Source: an uncultured Serinicoccus sp.
GTDB lineage: Bacteria; Actinomycetota; Actinomycetes; Actinomycetales; Dermatophilaceae
Assembly: GCF_947500995.1 (NCBI RefSeq)
Contig: NZ_CANMUA010000003.1
Location: 248,001-312,000 of the forward strand
Reading direction: 5' to 3'
Length of the DNA stretch: 64,000 bases
Under the pieces are notes generated by a model, which saw only the letters and a program-made list of their open reading frames with translations, was not told where the DNA came from and did no database searches. Position numbers and translations under genes: made by a program. The stretch's first letter is position 1. The number at the start of each line of letters is the position of its first letter. Of this stretch, positions 58,466 through 64,000 are shown in pieces.

Positions 58466-59703
58466 GCGCCGTCACCGAGCGGGTCCGCATACCGTCCGAG
58501 ATCTGGATCCTCGTCGGTGCGTCCTTCGTCATCGCGGTCGGGTTCGGCCTGGTGTCACCGGTGCTGCCGGGGTTCGCGCGCTCCTTCGACGTCGGCGCCA
58601 CCGCGGCGACGGTCGTGGTCTCGGCCTTCGCGTTCTGCCGGCTGGTCTTCGCGCCGGTGGGCGGCCGGCTGGTGCAGCGCCTGGGCGAGCGTCCGGTCTA
58701 TCTCACCGGCCTGCTCATCGTGGCCGTCTCCTCCTTCGCGACGGCGTACGCGCAGACCTACTGGCAGCTCCTCGTCTTCCGCGGCCTCGGCGGGGTCGGC
58801 TCGACGATGTTCACGATCTCGGCGATCGCCCTGGTGGTGCGGCTGGCGCCGCCGACGATCCGGGGGCGGGTCAGCTCGCTGTGGGGGAGCTCGTTCATCA
58901 TCGGGTCGATGCTCGGCCCCGTCATCGGTGGTCTCATCGCCGGGTGGGGGATGCGGTTGCCCTTCGTCGTGTATGCCGTCGCGCTCGTCGTCGCGGCCCT
59001 GGTCGTGGGTCTGGGGCTGGGCGGGGCGAGGCTCCGGCCGCCGCCGGGGGAGGAGGACCGGCCGGTCCTCACGGTGCGGGAGGCGCTGGGCGACCGGGCC
59101 TACCGGGCGGCGCTGGCGTGCGGCGTGGCCAACGGGTGGGCCAACCTCGGGGTGCGGATGGCGGTGATCCCGCTGCTGGCGGCGGCCGTGCTGGACGAAC
59201 CGTGGGTGGCCGGCGCGACGCTCACCGCCGCGGCGCTGGGCACCGCGATCACGCTGCAGGTCACCGGCCGCCTGGCCGACCGGGTGGGTCGACGCCCGCT
59301 GGTCATCGCTGGGATGGTCACCTCTGGACTGTCGCTGGGGGTGCTCGGGCTGAGCCTGCTCCCTGGTCTGGCCGTCGTCGCCTCGCTCGCGGTGCTGCTG
59401 GGGCTCAGCTTCGTCTCCGGGGTGGGGGCGGGCTTCGTCAACCCGGCGCAGCAGGCGGCCGTCGCCGACATCGTGGGGCAGGAGCGCAAGGGCGGCACGG
59501 TGCTGTCCACCTACCAGATGGCCACCGACGTCGGCGTCATCGTCGGACCGGTGCTCATCGGGGCCGTGGTCGACCTCGTCGGCTTCGGTGCCGCCCTGGC
59601 CGTGACCGGGATCGTCAGCGTGCTGGGCGCGGCGGTGTGGTTCCGGGCGCCGGAGACCCTCGGTCGCGACGCCGGCGCCAGTCCTGCGCCAGCATCCCCA
59701 TGA
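58462..59703 (+). CDS. MFS transporter
   Basis: 12-TM hydrophobicity; GGRLVQRLGERPVYLTGLL; GRLADRVGRRPLVIAG. Confidence 0.94.
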   Translation: MSAVTERVRIPSEIWILVGASFVIAVGFGLVSPVLPGFARSFDVGATAATVVVSAFAFCRLVFAPVGGRLVQRLGERPVYLTGLLIVAVSSFATAYAQTYWQLLVFRGLGGVGSTMFTISAIALVVRLAPPTIRGRVSSLWGSSFIIGSMLGPVIGGLIAGWGMRLPFVVYAVALVVAALVVGLGLGGARLRPPPGEEDRPVLTVREALGDRAYRAALACGVANGWANLGVRMAVIPLLAAAVLDEPWVAGATLTAAALGTAITLQVTGRLADRVGRRPLVIAGMVTSGLSLGVLGLSLLPGLAVVASLAVLLGLSFVSGVGAGFVNPAQQAAVADIVGQERKGGTVLSTYQMATDVGVIVGPVLIGAVVDLVGFGAALAVTGIVSVLGAAVWFRAPETLGRDAGASPAPASP

Positions 59704-60238
59704 CGTGGCAGTCGACCCAGCGGTCGGCATACCGCAGCGCCTCCCGCTTCGTCCCCTCGAGCACGAAGCCGACCTTCTCGTAGACCCGGCGGGCGCGCGG
59801 GTTGAACGCGTAAACCTCGAGCTCGACCCGGTGCAGCCCCAGGACGTCGAAGGCGTGCCCGACCGCGAGACGTGTCGCCTCGGTGCCGAGACCGCGGTCG
59901 CGTGCGCCCCCCAGCCAGATGCGGAAGCCGATGGAGGCGTTGTCGGGGTCGTGGTCGAGCAGCACCGCCTCCCCGGCCACCTGCCCCGTGCCGAGGTCGA
60001 CCACCGCCCAGACCACCCGGTCGGTGTCGTCGGCCCAGCGGGCGTAGACCTCCTGCAGCTGCTCGACGGTCCACGGGTCGCCCGTGGTCTCGGCGTCGTC
60101 GTGGACGGAGCCGGTGAGCCGGCCCACCTCCGGGTCACGCATCAGCGCGTGCAGCCGCACGACGTCCGGGGCGGTGACGGGTCGGAGCTCGACCAGGTCT
60201 CCGGTCAGCGTGGGGGTGTCGGTGGGCAACGCGGGCAC
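59615..60238 (-). CDS. GNAT family N-acetyltransferase (RimJ/RimL-like)
   Basis: VELRPVTAPDVVRLHALMRDPEV; RDRGLGTEATRLAVGHAFDVLGLHRVELEVYAFNPRARRVYEKVGFVLEGTKREA. Confidence 0.93.
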   Translation of the reverse strand: MPALPTDTPTLTGDLVELRPVTAPDVVRLHALMRDPEVGRLTGSVHDDAETTGDPWTVEQLQEVYARWADDTDRVVWAVVDLGTGQVAGEAVLLDHDPDNASIGFRIWLGGARDRGLGTEATRLAVGHAFDVLGLHRVELEVYAFNPRARRVYEKVGFVLEGTKREALRYADRWVDCHVMGMLAQDWRRRRDRGSPAPGTTPPRPAR

Positions 60239-60310
60239 CGGGCCGATGCTACTGAGCCGCGTCGTGGGCGCCAGTCATTTTCCGGCACCTCCCGACAGAT
60301 GCACCGGCCG

Positions 60311-60463
60311 AGACGTCACACTGAGTCGGATGCTGAATCAGTGGCGGGCTGATTCTGGCCGTGGATCACTGGCGCGGTGACTCGAGTGGTGCATCATCGG
60401 CGGGTTGATTCGGGTGGTGGGTCAGTGGCGGGCTGATTCGGGGGGTGGATCAGTGTGACGTCT
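60311..60463. repeat. 28-bp tandem dyad array (4 full units plus half units) bounded by a 14-bp perfect inverted repeat
   Basis: Units at 60336, 60364, 60392, 60420; AGACGTCACACTGA (60311-60324) and TCAGTGTGACGTCT (60450-60463). Confidence 0.9.
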
Positions 60464-60544
60464 GCGGACAGGGTGGGGTCGGAAGTCGTCGACACCCTGG
60501 AACGCTTGCGGCCGGGGCCGTCGATCACCTCATACGCTGCAGGC

Positions 60545-60853
60545 GTGACCACCGCACAGCCCCCTCGCCCCGGCAGTGAGCACCTCGTCGCCATGCCGGA
60601 CCGCGCGGAGGCCGAGGCCGTCGCCGAGGATCTGGACGAGGAGGGCTTCCGCCAGGTGCGAGTCGTGCCCGAGGGCGAGAGCCGACGGGGGCAGGGAGAG
60701 TCCGCGTGGGTCGTGCACGTCCGCGACACCCGGTTGCCGGACGCGGCCGGGGGCGGGGCCTACGAGGCGTTGCGGGAGCGGTTCACCGACCTGGCCCGCG
60801 AGCACGACGGGTGGTACGACGAGCCGGGCGACCCCCGGCCCGCCACGCGCTGA
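60545..60853 (+). CDS. Small protein, possibly RraB-like (regulator of ribonuclease domain)
   Basis: AEAEAVAEDLDEEGFRQVRVVPEGESRRGQGESAWVVHVRD; start uncertain (60455 also possible). Confidence 0.6.
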   Translation: MTTAQPPRPGSEHLVAMPDRAEAEAVAEDLDEEGFRQVRVVPEGESRRGQGESAWVVHVRDTRLPDAAGGGAYEALRERFTDLAREHDGWYDEPGDPRPATR

Positions 60854-60941
60854 CCGCCGGACCCACCTAGGGTCGTGGGTGCACCGACCCGGTTCGCGGG
60901 ACCGGGTCGGAAGCGCATGGACCACGGAGAGCGAGGCGGGT

Positions 60942-62447
60942 ATGCAGCAGGTCGAGGCCGAGCTGAAGTTCGCGATCGGTGCGGACGACCCGCTGCCCGT
61001 GCTGGACGAGTTCGTCGAGGTGGGGCCGGTGCGCGAGCAGCACCTGCGCGCCGTCTACCTCGACACCCAGGCCCTGCACCTCGCGCGCCACCGCCTCACG
61101 CTGCGCCGGCGCGAGGGAGGTGGGGACGCCGGGTGGCACCTCAAGTCGCCGCGCCCCGACGGCACCCGGCTGGAGGTGCACGCCCCGCTCGAGGACGGCC
61201 CGGGCCGGCTACGGGTGCCGCAGACGTTGCGTGAGCAGGTCCTGGCAACCCTCGGGCACGCCCTGCCGGAGGGTCCGGACGGGACCCTGCTGCCCGTGGC
61301 CGTGCTGGTCACGCACCGCCTCGAGCTCGACCTGCTCGACCCGGCCCGCCCGGAGGTGGTGCTCGCCCAGCTGTGCGACGACCGGGTGACCGCCCTGCCG
61401 GCGGGGGAGACCTGGCGTGAGCTGGAGGTCGAGCTCGTCGACGGTGACGAAGCCTTCCTCGGGCATGTGGCCGACATCTTCGAGCGCCAGGGCCTCCTCC
61501 TGGCCGACGACCCCTCCAAGCTGTCCCGTGCCCTGGGCGACCGGCCGGAGCGGGCCCGGCGCGGTGAGGGGCCGGCCGCCGGCGGCCCGGCTGCCGACGT
61601 CGTGCTGGCCTACCTCGCGGCGCAGGTCGCGGTGATCGTGGCCCGGGAGGAGGACGTGCGCACCGACGTGCCGGACGCGGTCCACAAGACGCGGGTCGCC
61701 ACCCGGCGGTTGCGCAGCGCTCTGCGCACGTTCCGACGACTCCTCGACCGTGACGTCGTCGACCCCCTGCGGGAGGAGATCCGGTGGTTCGCGACCGCTC
61801 TGGAGGCCCCTCGTGACGCCGAGGTGATGCGCGACCACCTCCTCGCTTCCGTCGACGACCTGCCGCACGACGAGCGGGTCGGCCCCGTGCGCGAGCGGGT
61901 GAGCACGGACCTGGGGCAGCGCCACGCGGCGGCGCACCAGGCCCTCGTCCAGGTGCTGGACTCCGACCGGTACCGCGAGCTGGTGGAACAGCTCATGGAC
62001 CTGCTGGCTGCCCCGCCCTGGCGGGGCCGTGCCCACCAGCGTGCCGACCAGGTGCTGCCGGCCCTCGTGCTCGGTGCTGTCGACCGGGCGCGGACGCAGG
62101 CCCGGGCCGCGGAGCGGGCCGAGGGTCGCCAGCAGCTGCACCAGCTGCACGAGGCCCGCAAGAAGGCCAAGGCGGTGCGCTACGCCTGCGAGGCGCTCGC
62201 CCCCGCGCTGGGCGAGGAGGCGGCCGAGGCCGCCGAGGTGTGGGAGCAGGTCACCGAGACGCTGGGCTCCGTCCAGGACGCCGCCCTGGCGGCCGAGTGG
62301 CTGCGGGGGGTCGCTGCGGCAGCGCAGGAGGCGGGGGAGCCGGGCTACACCTACGGGGTGCTCGCCGCGCAGGCGGTCACGCGCGCCCAGGCGGTCCAGG
62401 ACGGCGAGGAGGCGCTCGCCCGGGCCCTGGAGCACGGCTGGCCCTGA
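60942..62447 (+). CDS. CYTH and CHAD domain-containing protein
   Basis: QVEAELKFAI; CHAD region VHKTRVATRRLRSALRTFRRLLD and LHEARKKAKAVRYACEAL. Confidence 0.95.
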   Translation: MQQVEAELKFAIGADDPLPVLDEFVEVGPVREQHLRAVYLDTQALHLARHRLTLRRREGGGDAGWHLKSPRPDGTRLEVHAPLEDGPGRLRVPQTLREQVLATLGHALPEGPDGTLLPVAVLVTHRLELDLLDPARPEVVLAQLCDDRVTALPAGETWRELEVELVDGDEAFLGHVADIFERQGLLLADDPSKLSRALGDRPERARRGEGPAAGGPAADVVLAYLAAQVAVIVAREEDVRTDVPDAVHKTRVATRRLRSALRTFRRLLDRDVVDPLREEIRWFATALEAPRDAEVMRDHLLASVDDLPHDERVGPVRERVSTDLGQRHAAAHQALVQVLDSDRYRELVEQLMDLLAAPPWRGRAHQRADQVLPALVLGAVDRARTQARAAERAEGRQQLHQLHEARKKAKAVRYACEALAPALGEEAAEAAEVWEQVTETLGSVQDAALAAEWLRGVAAAAQEAGEPGYTYGVLAAQAVTRAQAVQDGEEALARALEHGWP

Positions 62448-62501
62448 CGGTGTCGGCAGGTCGCGACCGGGATGGTCGCGTCCCGGCCGCGAGGTCGTCC
62501 G

Positions 62502-63020
62502 TCAGTCCTCGAGCGCGCGCTCGAAGTGCAGCAGCACCTCCTGGCCGAAGAGCACGAAGCGCGTCTCGTCCACCGACGGCACGCCCGGGGCGGTGTCCCG
62601 CACGGCCCGCACCGCCACCCGGGCCACCTCGGCCGGGTCCCAGCCGTAGACGCCGGCGCTGATCGCCGGGAAGGCGACCGACCGCGCTCCCACCTCGTGC
62701 GCCACCTCCAGGCTGCGCCGGAAGCAGGACGCGAGCAGGGCGGGGTCGGTCTGGCCGCGGTGCCGGTTCGGCCCGACCGTGTGGATGACCCACCGCGCGG
62801 GCAGCCGCCCGGCCCCCGTCGCCACCGCCTCCCCGACCGGGAGCCCGTCGTGCCAGCGCGCGGCCCGGACCCTGCGGCACTCCTCGAGCAGCTGCGGCCC
62901 GGCGGCAGCGTGCAGTGCGCCGTCCACACCACCGCCTCCCAGCAGCGTCGAGTTGGCGGCGTTGACCACGGCGTCCACGCTCGTGGTCGTGAGGTCGCCC
63001 TGCTCGGCAGTGATGCGCAT
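62502..63020 (-). CDS. Macrodomain protein (O-acetyl-ADP-ribose deacetylase-like)
   Basis: VDAVVNAANSTLLGGGGVDGALHAAAGPQLLEECR; VAFPAISAGVYGWDP. Confidence 0.95.
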   Translation of the reverse strand: MRITAEQGDLTTTSVDAVVNAANSTLLGGGGVDGALHAAAGPQLLEECRRVRAARWHDGLPVGEAVATGAGRLPARWVIHTVGPNRHRGQTDPALLASCFRRSLEVAHEVGARSVAFPAISAGVYGWDPAEVARVAVRAVRDTAPGVPSVDETRFVLFGQEVLLHFERALED

Positions 63021-63144
63021 GGTCCCCATGGTGCCCCGTCCTCCCGTGGTCTGCGACCGGCCGGGAGGTACCGTCAGGCGGCCGACCACGATGTCGGCCG
63101 TGACGCCGTCCCGGTCCGACGCACGACCCGCAAGGAGGTATGCC

Positions 63145-63921
63145 GTGCTGCTCGCTCTCGGCGTCACCCTGCTCGCCGGGCTGGCCACCAGCGTCGGCGG
63201 GGTGATCGGCACGCGGTCGAGGATGGTCCGGCCGGGGGCGATGGCGGTGGCCCTGGCGTTCGCCGCCGGCCTGATGATGACGATCTCGCTCGTCGAGATC
63301 GCCCCCGCCGCCCTCGACAGCATGACCAGGGCGCTCGGTCGGGGCACCGCGGTCCTCGCCGTGCTGGGCGCGATGACCCTCGGGGCCGGGGTCGTCCTCG
63401 CCCTCCGCCGGCTCCTCCCGCACCGCCCGGCGCCGGGCGTGCCCGACGTCCGGGGCCTGGACCCGACCCTGCTGCGCAGCGGTGTCCTCATCGCCGTGGT
63501 GGTCACGCTGCACAACCTGCCGGAAGGGCTGGCGACCTTCCTGTCGACCGTCGAGGACCCTGCCGGCGGGATGGTCCTGGCGCTCGCGATCGCCATCCAC
63601 AACGTGCCCGAGGGCCTGGCGGTGGCCGCGCCGATCTACGTGGCGACCCGCAACCGGACGCAGGCGATGCTCTGGGCGACGCTCAGCGGGCTCGCCGAGC
63701 CCGCCGGTGGGCTGCTCGGCTACCTCGCCCTGCGGGCCCTGCTGCCGCCCGCCTGGCTCGACCTGTCCCTCGCCCTGGTCGCGGGGATGATGATCGCGGT
63801 CAGCCTGCTCGAGCTCGTCCCGGGGGCCCGCCGGTATGCCGTGGGCCACCGCGAGGTCCTGGTCGGCCTCTTCCTCGGGGCCGTCGTCATGGTCGTCTCG
63901 CTGGCGCTGCTGCGGCGGTGA
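63145..63921 (+). CDS. ZIP family metal transporter
   Basis: VVVTLHNLPEGLATFLS and IAIHNVPEGLAVAAPIY; RBS AAGGAGG before GTG. Confidence 0.93.
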   Translation: MLLALGVTLLAGLATSVGGVIGTRSRMVRPGAMAVALAFAAGLMMTISLVEIAPAALDSMTRALGRGTAVLAVLGAMTLGAGVVLALRRLLPHRPAPGVPDVRGLDPTLLRSGVLIAVVVTLHNLPEGLATFLSTVEDPAGGMVLALAIAIHNVPEGLAVAAPIYVATRNRTQAMLWATLSGLAEPAGGLLGYLALRALLPPAWLDLSLALVAGMMIAVSLLELVPGARRYAVGHREVLVGLFLGAVVMVVSLALLRR

Positions 63922-63933
63922 GAGCCCGGCCGC

Positions 63934-63999
63934 TCAGCGGGCCGGTGCGCCCTGCCACCCGCCGACCCGCTGCCGCCGCACGTCGGCCTCGTCCAGGAC
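63934..63999 (-). CDS. 3' end of a CDS truncated by the window end (...VLDEADVRRQRVGGWQGAPAR*)
   Basis: Open frame from the window edge to a reverse-strand TGA. Confidence 0.4.
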   Translation of the reverse strand, partial: VLDEADVRRQRVGGWQGAPAR

Positions 64000-64000
64000 G

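Noticed and set aside
60336-60458. CRISPR-like 28-bp repeats
   Set aside because: The period is filled entirely by the repeat; there are no spacers and no cas genes.

Overview
This 64 kb window is a chromosomal segment from a very GC-rich actinobacterium, probably Micrococcales and plausibly the Intrasporangiaceae/Ornithinimicrobiaceae. That placement is inferred from gene content and codon usage only. Gene density is high, with about 63 CDS. I saw no rRNA, tRNA, CRISPR, prophage or recognisable insertion sequence.

Main blocks:
- A two-ATPase/two-FtsX-permease exporter, divergent from a SigE-family sigma factor and a membrane partner.
- A phenylacetate gene set: paaK, paaI, paaH-like and paaN.
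- An AbiEi-like/DUF559-like protein gene bracketed by palindromes.
- deoD, a GNAT-like/NUDIX fusion, a UvrA-like ABC protein, and an MscS plus DUF2254 pair.
- A CDF transporter, ArsR regulator and flavoprotein cluster.
- dnaK-grpE-dnaJ-hspR with HAIR-like operators.
- An ABC exporter with two two-component systems.
- A CcdA plus Met-rich thioredoxin lipoprotein pair.
- An AAA ATPase, a CYTH/CHAD protein, a macrodomain protein and a ZIP transporter.

Strongest unexplained signals:
1. The octamer GGTATGCC/GGCATACC occurs about 38 times by eye (about 2 expected from base composition). It sits in all reading frames and forces rare codons.
2. The gene at 14690-15634 is flanked by 44-bp palindromes in opposite orientation, a layout like a REPtron.
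3. Three unrelated intergenic hairpin families share one architecture: stem, small bubble, stem, loop.
4. Two 22-bp-period repeat arrays sit at convergent gene ends and supply the upstream gene's stop codon.
5. A 28-bp-period dyad array is bounded by 14-bp perfect inverted repeats.
6. An 84-bp imperfect palindrome lies in a divergent promoter.
7. Matched divergent ECF-like promoters link the sigma factor to the exporter.

All counts and coordinates were made by eye and need computational confirmation.
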